Below are positions 27,590-37,088 of a stretch of DNA of 64,000 nucleotides, piece by piece (positions within the stretch are counted from its first letter, which is position 1; each line of letters starts with the position of its first letter). Origin of the DNA: Saprospiraceae bacterium (GTDB taxonomy: Bacteria; Bacteroidota; Bacteroidia; Chitinophagales; Saprospiraceae). The translations under genes were made by a program, and so were the position numbers. The stretch spans positions 928,501 to 992,500 of the forward strand of contig JADJXG010000001.1 of NCBI GenBank assembly GCA_016715965.1. The letters run 5' to 3'. The notes beneath the pieces are model-generated. The model made no database searches. It was given only the letters and a program-made list of their open reading frames with translations, and had not been told where the DNA came from.

Positions 27590-28837
27590 ATGTTATACCG
27601 TATCTTTAAAATAATAGTTGGGGCTGCCTTTCGATTCTATTTTAGAAAAATAACCATCATTGGTCGAGAAAATATTCCTGACAAAGGCCCCTTATTAATG
27701 TTGTGCAATCACCCAAGTTCATTTATGGAAGCCATGTTGCTGGCTTGCTTTCAACATAGAACCCTGCATTTTTTAGTGAGAGGAGATATGTTTGAAAAAA
27801 AATGGCTCAAGCCCATTTTGACACTGACAAACCAGATTCCGATCTTTCGAAGAAGAGATGGTTTTGAAAAATTGCGAAACAACCGAAGTACATTTGAATA
27901 CTGTTTTGACATTCTGTCACAAAACAAGGCGGTACTTATTTTTCCGGAGGCCAACACATCGATGGTGAGGTATTTGCGCCCTTTACAAAAAGGAGCTGCA
28001 AGATTGGCAATAGGCACATTGACCGAAAGAGAAGTTCGCGAATTAACGGTGATCCCATGTGGTGTTAATTTTAGAAATATTCTAAAAAGCGGAGATGACG
28101 CACTGGTGATCTTTGGCAAAGGTATATCGATCCGCAATTTTTTGAACAACCATCCCGCAAATAGCGAACAACTTGAAAAATTAACACAATTGTTTACAGA
28201 TGAAATGGATCAGGTGGTATTGAGTATACCGGAAGGTCTCTCCGTGGAATTGTACGATCAATTATGCGATATTGTATGGCCCAAAAATTTAAATAAATTA
28301 ATAGGTCAGGAACTAAAAACATGGCATGATTCTACCATTCAAGCCATGCAAAAACAGGAAAACAATTTAATAAAATTAGTCACAGAATACACGGATCAAA
28401 ATAGAAAAATAAGGGAATTGGAATTTTACCATAAAAATTCTTTTTTGATCAGACTGGGCCATCAGTTGGGTCTGTTTTTAGCTTTTATTTTTGGAATACC
28501 GGGATTTGTATTGTTTTGCATTCCTTTGGCGCTGGGAAGATGGTTTGGTGTCAAAAAAATAAAAAGCAAAGAATTTATTCCACCGGTGAGACTTGCTGTA
28601 ACAATTCTGTTGGTTCTGATCGAGCTTATCCTGCTCTTTTTCATCGGATACGCCTTCTTACCGGCTCACACCGTATTATTGATTCTAATGTGCAGTCTTA
28701 TTTCTCTTTACCTAATGGTGTACTTTATCCAACACTTCCCCGATAAAAAAGCATCATTGTCTCCTGGATTAAAAAAAATAAAAAAAGAACATCAGTTGCT
28801 CAGGATGCAGATTGTTGAACTCGTGCGCTACAATTAA
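27590..28837 (+). CDS. PlsC-type acyltransferase with C-terminal membrane domain
   Basis: 415 aa. Residues 1 to about 220 are a 1-acylglycerol-3-phosphate acyltransferase (PlsC) fold. MLCNHPSSFMEAMLL matches the HX4-5D block, and FPEANTSMVRYLRPLQKGAARLA matches the FPEG and KxGA blocks. After a helical linker there are two pairs of membrane helices (about 290-320 and 335-375). It probably acylates a phospholipid precursor at the inner membrane. Two conserved motif residues are altered: the acid is Glu, and FPEG is FPEA. The exact acceptor is open. The stop overlaps the end of the convergent AAA gene by 4 bp. Confidence 0.8.
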   Translation: MLYRIFKIIVGAAFRFYFRKITIIGRENIPDKGPLLMLCNHPSSFMEAMLLACFQHRTLHFLVRGDMFEKKWLKPILTLTNQIPIFRRRDGFEKLRNNRSTFEYCFDILSQNKAVLIFPEANTSMVRYLRPLQKGAARLAIGTLTEREVRELTVIPCGVNFRNILKSGDDALVIFGKGISIRNFLNNHPANSEQLEKLTQLFTDEMDQVVLSIPEGLSVELYDQLCDIVWPKNLNKLIGQELKTWHDSTIQAMQKQENNLIKLVTEYTDQNRKIRELEFYHKNSFLIRLGHQLGLFLAFIFGIPGFVLFCIPLALGRWFGVKKIKSKEFIPPVRLAVTILLVLIELILLFFIGYAFLPAHTVLLILMCSLISLYLMVYFIQHFPDKKASLSPGLKKIKKEHQLLRMQIVELVRYN

Positions 28838-29916
28838 AGCAGATCCTTAAGGCTTTGATACCACTCCTTCCAATCGGGACGTTTTTTTAAAACTGTCTCG
28901 TTGTACTCCTGCAAGACAATACTTTCATCCTGATCAACTTGTTGCATTGTATGAATTAGGACCGGTGCAATCTGGTTTGCGGTCAGTTTGTTTTGATTAA
29001 AATAATGAGACTGGATTCTTGCATGATGCAATATAGAGATGGCTTCTGCAGGACTCAGGTGCGATTTGCTGGATCTGATCTTCTGTTTACCATCCAACGT
29101 TTTTCCTTGTCTCAATTCTCTGAACAGGATCACAAGTTGTTCCAATTGTTTTTTCTGGACTTCGGGCAGATCAATGTTCAACATTTTTTGCATATCAAGC
29201 ACACGATAATTCACAATGCTGATTTCATCTTCTATTGAAGCTGGCAGTGGCATGACCACTATGTTAAATCTGCGCTTTAGTGCCGCTGACATTTCATAAA
29301 TTCCCCGATCCTGATCGTTGGCGGTGGCAATAAGATTAAATCCCTGTCTGGCATGCACCTGCAGATTTATTTCAGGTATGGGTAATATTTTTTCAGAAAG
29401 AATAGTCATCAATGCATCCTGGATCTCAGTTGGAATTCTGGTCAACTCCTCGATGCGCGCTATTTTTCCAAGAGTCATTGCCCTCATCACTGGAGAAGGG
29501 ACCAAAGCTTCTTCTGAAGGACCTTTTGCAATCAGTGAGGCATAATTCCAGCCATAGCGCAACTGATCTTCGTTCATGCCTGTTGTCCCCTGCACCAACA
29601 AACTTGAATCACCCGAAATGGCTGCTGTCAAGTGTTCTGCGACCCATGTTTTTGCGGTACCCGGAATTCCGATAAGCAATAAAGCACGGTCTGACAATAA
29701 AGTAGCAATGGCCAATTCTATGGTTTGTTTTGATCCAAAATACTTGGTACTGATCTGCGTGCCATCTGCCAGTTTTCCGCCCAATAAATAAGTAAGTACA
29801 GAAAATGGAGACATTCGCCAGCTTTTTGGTTTCTGGTGTTTCTCATTCCGAATCAAAGCGTCCAGTTCGTGGGCAAACTGATTTTCTGCAAAAGGTCTTA
29901 CAATCTCAAGGTCCAT
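28834..29916 (-). CDS. MoxR-type AAA+ ATPase, YehL-like
   Basis: 360 aa from the ATG at 29916, two bases after the stop of the upstream gene. Walker A is GIPGTAKTW, followed by the Walker B-like IARIEELTRIPTEIQDAL with Glu in place of Asp. FNLIATANDQDRGIYEMSAALKRRFN is sensor 1 and the arginine finger. This pattern is that of the YehL branch of MoxR ATPases, which normally work with a von Willebrand factor A protein and a SWIM or DUF5682 partner. None of these is next to it. It is third in a minus-strand operon after the SAM hydrolase and the monooxygenase-fold protein. Confidence 0.8.
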   Translation of the reverse strand: MDLEIVRPFAENQFAHELDALIRNEKHQKPKSWRMSPFSVLTYLLGGKLADGTQISTKYFGSKQTIELAIATLLSDRALLLIGIPGTAKTWVAEHLTAAISGDSSLLVQGTTGMNEDQLRYGWNYASLIAKGPSEEALVPSPVMRAMTLGKIARIEELTRIPTEIQDALMTILSEKILPIPEINLQVHARQGFNLIATANDQDRGIYEMSAALKRRFNIVVMPLPASIEDEISIVNYRVLDMQKMLNIDLPEVQKKQLEQLVILFRELRQGKTLDGKQKIRSSKSHLSPAEAISILHHARIQSHYFNQNKLTANQIAPVLIHTMQQVDQDESIVLQEYNETVLKKRPDWKEWYQSLKDLL

Positions 29917-29918
29917 GA

Positions 29919-30227
29919 TTATTTTTGATGATTTGCAATAGGATAAACCAGCTGCATACTCCAAGCCTCTGCCTTCTTGTCAAACAAAGATTTGGTTTTG
30001 GCCCATGTTTCTCTAAAAAAATCAGAATCGCGGTATGCATTCAAATCCTCCTCTGATTGCCAAATGCTGTAAGTCAAAAATTGATTGGTATGAATTGGAT
30101 CCCTCATTAAAGATACGCTCATGCACCCATTGAATTTTTCAATTACAGCCTCACTTTGATTAAACAATTCCACAAATTCTTCTGCTCCGCGATCTGTAAA
30201 ATACATTCTGACAAACCTGTGAATCAT
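29919..30227 (-). CDS. Antibiotic biosynthesis monooxygenase (ABM) fold protein
   Basis: 102 aa from the ATG at 30227, whose ATGA overlaps the stop of the upstream gene. It shows the dimeric alpha+beta barrel pattern: FVRMYFTDRGAEEFVELFNQS, then CMSVSLMRDP, then FLTYSIWQSEEDLNAYRDSDFFRETW. The family covers heme-degrading and quinol monooxygenases as well as proteins of unknown activity. The HxxE-type residues that would decide between them are not clear here. A longer frame to 30293 overlaps the upstream gene and is less likely. Confidence 0.75.
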   Translation of the reverse strand: MIHRFVRMYFTDRGAEEFVELFNQSEAVIEKFNGCMSVSLMRDPIHTNQFLTYSIWQSEEDLNAYRDSDFFRETWAKTKSLFDKKAEAWSMQLVYPIANHQK

Positions 30228-31000
30228 TCGAATACAATTTGTAAAATATCTTCTCGCTTTAAATCCAAAGTATTGGCTGCATGTCCGCCGCACAAGGCGA
30301 GAATCATATATCCGGCGTGGTTGAAATAGCTGTAAAAGCTTCCGTTTTCTGCATTGGTTTCTCCCAGGTAAAAATCTGAAACTTTTTGCTGACTGGAGGT
30401 CTGAAAGGAAAATTTTTTCTGCATCGCAACTTCTTCAAATGGCTTTTGACGTATGTTCAAAATCAAATTGCCGTAATGATCCACTGAGGCAACTCTGGCC
30501 TGAATCCGGTCCTTTTGGTACACAGGGGAAACATTGAATCTGATGATTGGGTTTTCACATTCATCATACATCAATTCACCATCCTGACTTTCTATAATTA
30601 CTTTGATGGCAGATGCTATCCGGTCCCTGAATTCATAAGAATCATCACTGATCCGATATATTTTTTCTGGCTGATCCAAACCCACCAATAAACCAAGTAG
30701 CCCATTGTCCGGTACTATAAAATAATGATTTTGAAATTGGGCCAACAAGATCCCCCGATCAAAACCCGCATTAAAAACCCAAACTACGTGGATGGAACCA
30801 GCAGGAAAGAATAAGAATGCATTGGTGCAAACAAATGCGGCTTCAACCAGATCGAAGGGACTTATTTGATGACTGATGTCAACAAGTTCAATGGAGTGAT
30901 TATTGCTTAGGATCCTCGCCTTCAAAGCAGATGCCCGGTAATCATTGGTCCCGAAATCTGAACAAATACTGACAACAGTTGGCTTTGTGTGGATTGTCAT
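30224..31000 (-). CDS. SAM hydroxide adenosyltransferase (SAM hydrolase, DUF62 family)
   Basis: 258 aa. Signature blocks of the fluorinase/chlorinase superfamily are present: VVSICSDFGTNDYRASALKA, VDISHQISPFDLVEAAF, FIVPDNGLLGLL and ASVDHYGNLILNI. Members of this subgroup split S-adenosylmethionine with hydroxide to adenosine and methionine. The true halogenases are rare actinobacterial exceptions, so hydrolysis is the safer call. It heads a three-gene minus-strand operon and is divergent from phoH. Confidence 0.87.
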   Translation of the reverse strand: MTIHTKPTVVSICSDFGTNDYRASALKARILSNNHSIELVDISHQISPFDLVEAAFVCTNAFLFFPAGSIHVVWVFNAGFDRGILLAQFQNHYFIVPDNGLLGLLVGLDQPEKIYRISDDSYEFRDRIASAIKVIIESQDGELMYDECENPIIRFNVSPVYQKDRIQARVASVDHYGNLILNIRQKPFEEVAMQKKFSFQTSSQQKVSDFYLGETNAENGSFYSYFNHAGYMILALCGGHAANTLDLKREDILQIVFE

Positions 31001-31026
31001 TGGATTTACGATTAATTGATACAGGA

Positions 31027-31060
31027 TTTGTTAAATAGTCAGCGACATCCTGTAAATTTG
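31027..31060 (+). promoter_or_regulatory. phoH promoter
   Basis: TTTG (31027-31030), a 22-nt spacer and TAAATTTG (31053-31060) match the Bacteroidota consensus. The predicted leader is about 65 nt. A purine-rich AAAAGGA (31120-31126) lies just before the TTG start. Confidence 0.6.
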
Positions 31061-31131
31061 TCTTCCATTAAACTAAAATATCGTTCATTTGGTTTGTATT
31101 TTAATCACTTAATATTTTAAAAGGAAAAAAT

Positions 31132-32127
31132 TTGACCCAAAGCGAAATTATTCTCAACATTGAGAACATCGATCCCCTTGATTTACTTGGTGAAAACAAT
31201 TCAAAGCTCAATATCCTGAGAAAGGCTTACCCGGATATACTCATAAGCTCAAGGGGAAGCCAGCTGAAGATTTCTGGCAGGAAAAAAGACACCCAGGAAG
31301 TCAAGGATAAAGTGGAAACCATGGTCCGCCTGATTAGAGATCATAAAGAATTGACCGCCCAAACCATTGAAGACCTCATCCAGGGTACAAATCCATACCA
31401 GCAGCAAAGCACCTATCAGGACAACCGCCATATTCTTCTGCACGGTCGTGAAGGAAAAACCATCTATGCGAAAACAAAAAATCAGCTTCTGATGGTACAG
31501 GCGGTGGAGGAAAATGACGTGGTTTTTGCCATTGGACCTGCAGGCACAGGAAAAACCTATACTGCTGTCGCATTAGCTGTTAGGGCACTAAAAAATAAGT
31601 TTGTTAAAAAAATTATCCTCACCCGGCCGGCGGTGGAAGCGGGCGAAAATCTAGGTTTTTTACCCGGCGATCTAAAAGAGAAAATCGATCCTTATCTAAG
31701 GCCTCTGTACGATGCACTGGATGATATGATTCCGGCCGAAAAACTCGAACAATATATTCAAAACAGGGTGATTGAGATTGCACCGCTTGCCTTTATGAGA
31801 GGACGAACCCTGGACAATGCTTTTATCATTCTGGATGAAGCACAGAATTCTTCAACCCTTCAAATGAAGATGTTTTTGACAAGACTCGGCCCGACTGCCA
31901 AATGCATCATCACCGGAGACCTTTCTCAGATAGACCTGCACTACCGACAAATCTCAGGCTTAAAACAGGCGGCCAATATTCTGGGGAAAATCAGGGGAAT
32001 TACCACCGTCCATCTGAGTGTGGATGATGTAGTGAGACACCGACTGGTCAAAGATATCCTCAGAGCTTACGACGAGCTGAATCAAAGAAAAGAATTGTCT
32101 AAATCTGAAAAACAAGAAGAGGAATGA
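31132..32127 (+). CDS. phoH: PhoH family ATPase
   Basis: 331 aa. The N-terminal region (SEIILNIENIDPLDLLGENN) and a KH-like part precede the P-loop FAIGPAGTGKTYTA. ILTRPAVEAGENLGFLPG, then FIILDEAQNSS and CIITGDLSQIDL, complete the helicase-like PhoH domain. RNA-related ATPase activity is suspected for the family. The start is a TTG: the conserved N-terminus begins there, no ATG fits, and a ribosome-binding-like AAAAGGA lies upstream. It overlaps the OsmC gene by 4 bp. Confidence 0.93.
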   Translation: MTQSEIILNIENIDPLDLLGENNSKLNILRKAYPDILISSRGSQLKISGRKKDTQEVKDKVETMVRLIRDHKELTAQTIEDLIQGTNPYQQQSTYQDNRHILLHGREGKTIYAKTKNQLLMVQAVEENDVVFAIGPAGTGKTYTAVALAVRALKNKFVKKIILTRPAVEAGENLGFLPGDLKEKIDPYLRPLYDALDDMIPAEKLEQYIQNRVIEIAPLAFMRGRTLDNAFIILDEAQNSSTLQMKMFLTRLGPTAKCIITGDLSQIDLHYRQISGLKQAANILGKIRGITTVHLSVDDVVRHRLVKDILRAYDELNQRKELSKSEKQEEE

Positions 32128-32528
32128 AAACTTCCACCGTTTATTATCAAGGAGACATTCGGACGCAATGCACGCATCTGAGAAGTGGACAAATCATCCA
32201 AACCGATGGCCCCATTGACAATTATGGCAAGGGTGAGGCTTTCTCACCGACAGATCTGGTGTCCACGGCACTTGGTGCCTGTATGCTTTCCATTATGGGT
32301 ATTGCCGCAAAAACCCACGAAATTGACATGGATGGGACCAAAGCCGAAGTTCTCAAAATTATGGCGGAAAATCCAAGAAGGATTGCGAGAATTGAAATTG
32401 ATATTTATATGCCGGCTCAGCACTATACGGACAAACAAAAAGCAATATTGACCCACGCCGCAGAGAGCTGCCCGGTAGGAAGGAGCCTTCACCCGGCTGT
32501 CGAACAAGCTTTAGTCATTCATTGGTAA
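32124..32528 (+). CDS. OsmC family protein
   Basis: 134 aa. The OsmC fold is marked by AFSPTDLVSTALGACMLSIMG (first reactive Cys in GAC) and AESCPVGRSL (second reactive Cys in SCPV). These two cysteines reduce organic hydroperoxides in the Ohr/OsmC family. The start overlaps the phoH stop (ATGA), so the two are coupled. A second, different OsmC gene lies at 46927-47340. Confidence 0.9.
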   Translation: MKTSTVYYQGDIRTQCTHLRSGQIIQTDGPIDNYGKGEAFSPTDLVSTALGACMLSIMGIAAKTHEIDMDGTKAEVLKIMAENPRRIARIEIDIYMPAQHYTDKQKAILTHAAESCPVGRSLHPAVEQALVIHW

Positions 32529-32545
32529 TTCCACTTCCAGCTTTT

Positions 32546-34594
32546 TCAATTCGAAAGAAAACCTCGGTGAATCATTAATGCTTTCCGATCCGGATCCTTT
32601 CCGCGAAATTTCCGATATGCTTCTGATTCGTCGATGGTTCCACCAACACTAAATACATAATCATACAGCCTCTTGCCCACTTCCTTATCATAAGGACCCT
32701 TTGCTTCTGCAAACGCTTGATATGCATCCGCACTGATCACATCTGACCACAAATAGCTATAATATCCAGCGGAATATCCATCGTCTGAAAATATATGTCC
32801 AAAATGCGGAGTCCTGTGTCTCATGACAATTTCTTTTGGCATTCCCAGTTCGGCAAGTGTTGTTTTCTCAAATGCATCCGCATCGATGTCTTGCTCACCT
32901 GCCAAATGTAATTTCATATCGATCAATGCACTTGCCAGATACTCAACAGTGGCAAAACCTTGATTAAACTTGGACGCTTTTTGTATTTTCTCCAAAAGAT
33001 TTGCTGGCATTGGCTCTCCGGTTTGGTAATGCAAAGCGTATTTTTGAAGAATCTCTGGTGTGGAAAGCCAACGCTCCAAAATTTGTGAAGGAAACTCAAC
33101 GTAATCCGTTGCTACATTTGTCCCGGATAAAGATGCATAGTTGACATTGGAACACAATCCGTGCAGGGCGTGGCCAAATTCATGAAAGAGTGTTTCTGCA
33201 TCTTCCCAGGATATTAATACCGGCTCATTTTCTTTTCCCTTGATAAAATTGCTGTTGTTGGACACGATGGTTTTGATATCACCATTGAATTTTTCCTGCT
33301 CCCTGTAAGCTGTCATCCAAGCACCCGAACGCTTTCCTTTGCGCGCGTAAGGATCAAAATACCATAATCCAACCAGATCATTGCTTTCTGTATTACTGAC
33401 CTTATAAACCGTAACATCAGGATGAAATACTGGCACATCTTCAATATTATCAAACTTTAAATGAAACAATTCGCCGGCCATAAAGAACATACCTTCTCTC
33501 AGTTTATCCAATTGGAGATATTGTTTCACTTCATTTTGATCCAGATCATATTTTGCCTTTCGTACCTTTTCAGCATAATACCGATAATCCCATGCCTCTA
33601 TTTGTATATTGTCTTTATTTTGGTCGGCTATTTTCTGCATATCCGCCACTTCTTCCTTCACCCTTTGTACGGCATAAGGCCAGACGGATTCCAACAAAGA
33701 CAAAGCTTTTTCTGGAGTTTGGGCCATTTTGTCGGCGAGTCTGAGATGAGCGTGGGTCTGATATCCCATTATCTTTGCCCTCTGTGCTCTCAACTTTAAT
33801 ATTTGTGGAATAATCGCATTGTTGTCGTTTTGATCTCCATTGTCACCGCGGTTGATAAACATCCTCCATACTTTTTCCCGCAAACTTCTGTTGTGTGCAA
33901 AACTTAAAAATGGTTCTACTGCAGAACGCGTATTGGATATCAACCATACTCCTTTTTTGCCTTTGGCTTCTGCTGCTTTTGCAGCTGCAGCTTTCATATT
34001 ATCGGGCAAACCATCCAGGTCTTTTTCATCTGTTATTTCAACAAATTTCTCCGTTTCATCGGCCAAAAGATTTTGAGAAAATCTGGTGAATAGTCCTGCC
34101 AATTTTTGATTGATTTCCGCCACCTTCTTTTTTGATTCTTCATCCAGTTTTGCTCCGGCCAAACTAAAATTGTTGTAATACCTCCACAACAATCTCTTCT
34201 GCTCAGCATTGAGACTGGATTGATCTGCCTGATAGACTGCTTCAATCCTATCAAACAAGGCTTTGTTTTGGATCACAGAATCGTTAAAACCAGCAAACCG
34301 TGGTTCTAAAATTTGTTGAATGGAATCCAATTCATCGGATGCCATGTTGCTGGTCCAAACATAAAAAACAGCCTGTAATCTCTTAAATGCAGAACCTGTT
34401 TTTTCAAGCGCTTCAATCGTATTTGCAAAACTGGGTTTTTCTGATTGATGGGCAATGGAGTCTATTTCCAAAGCCTTTTCCTGCAAAGCAACTTCAGCTG
34501 CAGGTATAAATTCCTGAATATCTATCTGATCAAAAGCTGGAACTCCTCCATAAGGTCCTTCCCATTCTTTTAAAACCTTGTACTCCAATTTCAT
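32546..34594 (-). CDS. M3 family oligopeptidase
   Basis: 682 aa zinc metallopeptidase. The active site is TLFHEFGHALHGLCS, the HExxH-type motif with E in the second position as HEFGH, and the third ligand is in the downstream Glu region. C-terminal RHRTPHFGHIFSDDGYSAGYYSYLWSD is the conserved M3 substrate-binding segment with catalytic His and Tyr. It is the oligopeptidase A/Dcp type and degrades short peptides. No signal peptide is seen from the ATG at 34594, so a cytoplasmic role is likely. An in-frame upstream start (34645) adds 17 polar residues and is not favoured. Confidence 0.93.
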   Translation of the reverse strand: MKLEYKVLKEWEGPYGGVPAFDQIDIQEFIPAAEVALQEKALEIDSIAHQSEKPSFANTIEALEKTGSAFKRLQAVFYVWTSNMASDELDSIQQILEPRFAGFNDSVIQNKALFDRIEAVYQADQSSLNAEQKRLLWRYYNNFSLAGAKLDEESKKKVAEINQKLAGLFTRFSQNLLADETEKFVEITDEKDLDGLPDNMKAAAAKAAEAKGKKGVWLISNTRSAVEPFLSFAHNRSLREKVWRMFINRGDNGDQNDNNAIIPQILKLRAQRAKIMGYQTHAHLRLADKMAQTPEKALSLLESVWPYAVQRVKEEVADMQKIADQNKDNIQIEAWDYRYYAEKVRKAKYDLDQNEVKQYLQLDKLREGMFFMAGELFHLKFDNIEDVPVFHPDVTVYKVSNTESNDLVGLWYFDPYARKGKRSGAWMTAYREQEKFNGDIKTIVSNNSNFIKGKENEPVLISWEDAETLFHEFGHALHGLCSNVNYASLSGTNVATDYVEFPSQILERWLSTPEILQKYALHYQTGEPMPANLLEKIQKASKFNQGFATVEYLASALIDMKLHLAGEQDIDADAFEKTTLAELGMPKEIVMRHRTPHFGHIFSDDGYSAGYYSYLWSDVISADAYQAFAEAKGPYDKEVGKRLYDYVFSVGGTIDESEAYRKFRGKDPDRKALMIHRGFLSN

Positions 34595-34906
34595 TTTATT
34601 ATTTTTTTTGTCACACAGGACATCCCAATCGCTAAAAAAAACCACAATCCAAACAACATTCCTTATGTTAGCAATCGACTTTGCTTAGGTGAATAATAGC
34701 CATTTCAAAATCCTTATTGGGTATGTCTTACACCAATTGTCTATTTCGAAACAAAGGTAATGATTCCCTTCAGATTTATTTGGCAAGACCCATACTAAAT
34801 GACCTAAAGCCAAATCAAGATGTTGAATAATACCAACTGCTTTAAAAAAATTGTCCTCACCATGGTATTGCTCTTTGTCTTAGTTTTGCCCAAGAATCCA
34901 TTCTAT
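34595..34906. other. Divergent intergenic region of the M3 peptidase and ligA genes
   Basis: About 310 bp. On the minus strand TACCTTTG (34759-34752) could be the -7 box for the peptidase gene, with a long leader of about 150 nt. On the plus strand TAGTTTTG (34881-34888) lies 18 nt before ligA. No structured RNA was recognised in the long leader. Confidence 0.5.
34881..34888 (+). promoter_or_regulatory. ligA promoter -7 box
   Basis: TAGTTTTG fits TAnnTTTG and ends 18 nt before the ATG at 34907. It lies inside an upstream open extension of the ligA frame and argues against translation of that extension. Confidence 0.5.
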
Positions 34907-37018
34907 ATGAAATCTGAACAGGAATCAATCTCAATTTCAGCCGCAGATCATAAAAATTTTCTGAATAAATCGGAATTATCAACCAAAGAAGAATGCAATC
35001 ATCTGGCGAGGATTCTCCGTTTTCATGAGCATCAATATTATGTATTGGACAACCCCCTGATATCCGATTACGAATACGACCAACTCTATAAACTCTTGGA
35101 GCGTACTGAAAGCGATCATCCTGATTGGATCAGTCCTGATTCACCCACCCAAAGGGTATCTTCCGATCTAAGATCAAGTTTTAATTCCGTTGCCCATCTA
35201 AGTCCAATGCTCTCATTGGACAATACTTATAATTTGGAAGATTTGATCGAATTTGACAAGAGGATCAAAAAACTTTGCAATGTTCCTGAAACGGAAAACC
35301 TGGAATATCTTGTTGAACCAAAATTTGACGGAGGCAGTTTGGCGGTTGTTTATGAAAATAATCAATTGGTCAGAGCTGCTACGCGCGGAGATGGTGTGAA
35401 AGGTGAAGAAATGACTGCCAACGCCAGAACCATTAAATCCCTTCCGCTGACGGCAGAATTTTCAAAATGGGGAATATCAAAAGCAGAATTGCGGGGAGAA
35501 GCACTGATCCGAAAAGATCATTTTGTAAAATTGAATCTGGACAGAGAACAAGATGGCCTGCCATTGTTGGCCAATCCCAGAAATGCTGCCACAGGAGTTT
35601 TGCGAGTCAAAGACCCTGCTGAAACGGCAGCGCGCAAACTGGACCTTTTCATCTTTCAACTTGCTTTCGCTGAAGACGAGCAGGGAGTCAACAAACTTCC
35701 TGAATACCAAACACAGGATAGGTTGATCAAACTGGTTTCCGAATTGGGTTTTAAGGTAGCAACTGTTGAGAAAAAATTGTGTAATGGTATTCAAGATGTC
35801 TTTCAATTTATTGGGCAGTGGTCAGAAAAAAGAGACCATTACGATTATGAACTGGATGGCATGGTGATCAAATTAAATGAACTTACTCTTCAGGAGAAAT
35901 GTGGATACACCTCACACCATCCGAGATGGGCAGTGGCCTATAAGTTTCAGGCAAAACAAGCCACTTCTATTCTGAGAAATGTAGAATTTCAGATTGGAAA
36001 AATCGGGTCCATCACCCCCGTAGCTAAAATTGATCCGATCCCATTGGCAGGCGTCACAGTGTCAAGTATTTCTCTGCACAATGAAGATTTTATCCGCTCC
36101 AGGGATATTCACATTGGAGATACGGTCTTGGTGGAAAGAGCAGGCGATGTCATCCCTTATATTGTAAAAGTTTTCCCGGAAAACAGACCTGCGGATGCTT
36201 ATCCGGTTGTATTTCCAACAAACTGCCCCAGCTGTGCAACGTATTTGATCAGAGAGCTGGATGAAGCAGCATGGAGATGCCCCAATATTCATTGTCCCGC
36301 ACAAATCGTACAAAAATTAATCCACCATGTTTCAAAAGATGCGATGGATATTGATGGGCTCGGTGCTTCCTTGGTAGAGCGTTTTTATGAATTAGGACTC
36401 ATCAGCAACATGGCCGATATCTATAGATTGGATTACGATCATTTGGCAACTCTGGAGGGTATGGGCATCAAATCTGCTGACAAATTGCGCCTTTCCATTG
36501 AAAAGGCAAAAAAGAATCCTCTCCACAGAGTTTTGCATGGACTCTGCATACATCATCTCGGTAAAAAAATCAGCAAACTCATAGCAGAACATTTGAGCTA
36601 TTTACCGGATTTGAAAGAATGGACCATCGATCAGTTTAAAACTATAAAGGATGTGGGACCTGTAGTGGGCGAAAACATCATTCAATATTTCCAGGATGCT
36701 GAAAATTACAAAATCATTCTGGAGATGGAAGCGCATGGGGTCAATATGCATCAAACAGAAGAAGATCGACCCAGACAGATTGCGTCCGATGCTCCTTTAT
36801 CAGGGAAAACCATTCTTTTTACAGGCAGCCTAAGCATGGATCGCAAAAAAGCGCAGGATCTGGCAGAAAAAGCAGGTGCCAAAAATATATCTGCTGTCAG
36901 CGGCAATCTCAATATCCTGGTGGTTGGTGCTGATGCAGGTTCCAAACTGGACAAAGCAAAAAAGTTGGGAACCGTCGAAATCTGGACGGAAGAACAATTT
37001 CTGGAAAATATCCAATAA
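34907..37018 (+). CDS. ligA: NAD-dependent DNA ligase
   Basis: 703 aa with all LigA domains. Ia comes first: HQYYVLDNPLISDYEYDQLY, binds NMN. The nucleotidyltransferase core has the adenylated Lys in EPKFDG (residue 139 from this start). An OB fold follows, then the four-Cys zinc finger (CPSCATYL, then CPNIHCPAQ), HhH repeats, and a C-terminal BRCT domain (TILFTGSLSMDRKKAQ). It seals nicks in replication and repair. The frame is open to 34820 and would add a hydrophobic 29-residue leader, but a cytoplasmic ligase should not be exported. The ATG at 34907 gives the standard length. Confidence 0.96.
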   Translation: MKSEQESISISAADHKNFLNKSELSTKEECNHLARILRFHEHQYYVLDNPLISDYEYDQLYKLLERTESDHPDWISPDSPTQRVSSDLRSSFNSVAHLSPMLSLDNTYNLEDLIEFDKRIKKLCNVPETENLEYLVEPKFDGGSLAVVYENNQLVRAATRGDGVKGEEMTANARTIKSLPLTAEFSKWGISKAELRGEALIRKDHFVKLNLDREQDGLPLLANPRNAATGVLRVKDPAETAARKLDLFIFQLAFAEDEQGVNKLPEYQTQDRLIKLVSELGFKVATVEKKLCNGIQDVFQFIGQWSEKRDHYDYELDGMVIKLNELTLQEKCGYTSHHPRWAVAYKFQAKQATSILRNVEFQIGKIGSITPVAKIDPIPLAGVTVSSISLHNEDFIRSRDIHIGDTVLVERAGDVIPYIVKVFPENRPADAYPVVFPTNCPSCATYLIRELDEAAWRCPNIHCPAQIVQKLIHHVSKDAMDIDGLGASLVERFYELGLISNMADIYRLDYDHLATLEGMGIKSADKLRLSIEKAKKNPLHRVLHGLCIHHLGKKISKLIAEHLSYLPDLKEWTIDQFKTIKDVGPVVGENIIQYFQDAENYKIILEMEAHGVNMHQTEEDRPRQIASDAPLSGKTILFTGSLSMDRKKAQDLAEKAGAKNISAVSGNLNILVVGADAGSKLDKAKKLGTVEIWTEEQFLENIQ

Positions 37019-37088
37019 AACCAAATCCGTCTTTTGGGCGTTATATCCTGTCTTTAAGACAGTCTTTCCAAAAAATTAAGTCACAGAT

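Noticed and set aside
30224..31000. Fluorinase or chlorinase activity for the DUF62 protein
   Set aside because: Halogenation is limited to a few specialised actinobacterial enzymes. The general family hydrolyses SAM, and nothing here points to halide use.
34820..34906. Hydrophobic 29-residue extension in frame with ligA
   Set aside because: It looks like a signal peptide (IVLTMVLLFVLVLP), but DNA ligase is cytoplasmic and a TAGTTTTG promoter box lies inside the extension. The ATG at 34907 gives the normal length.
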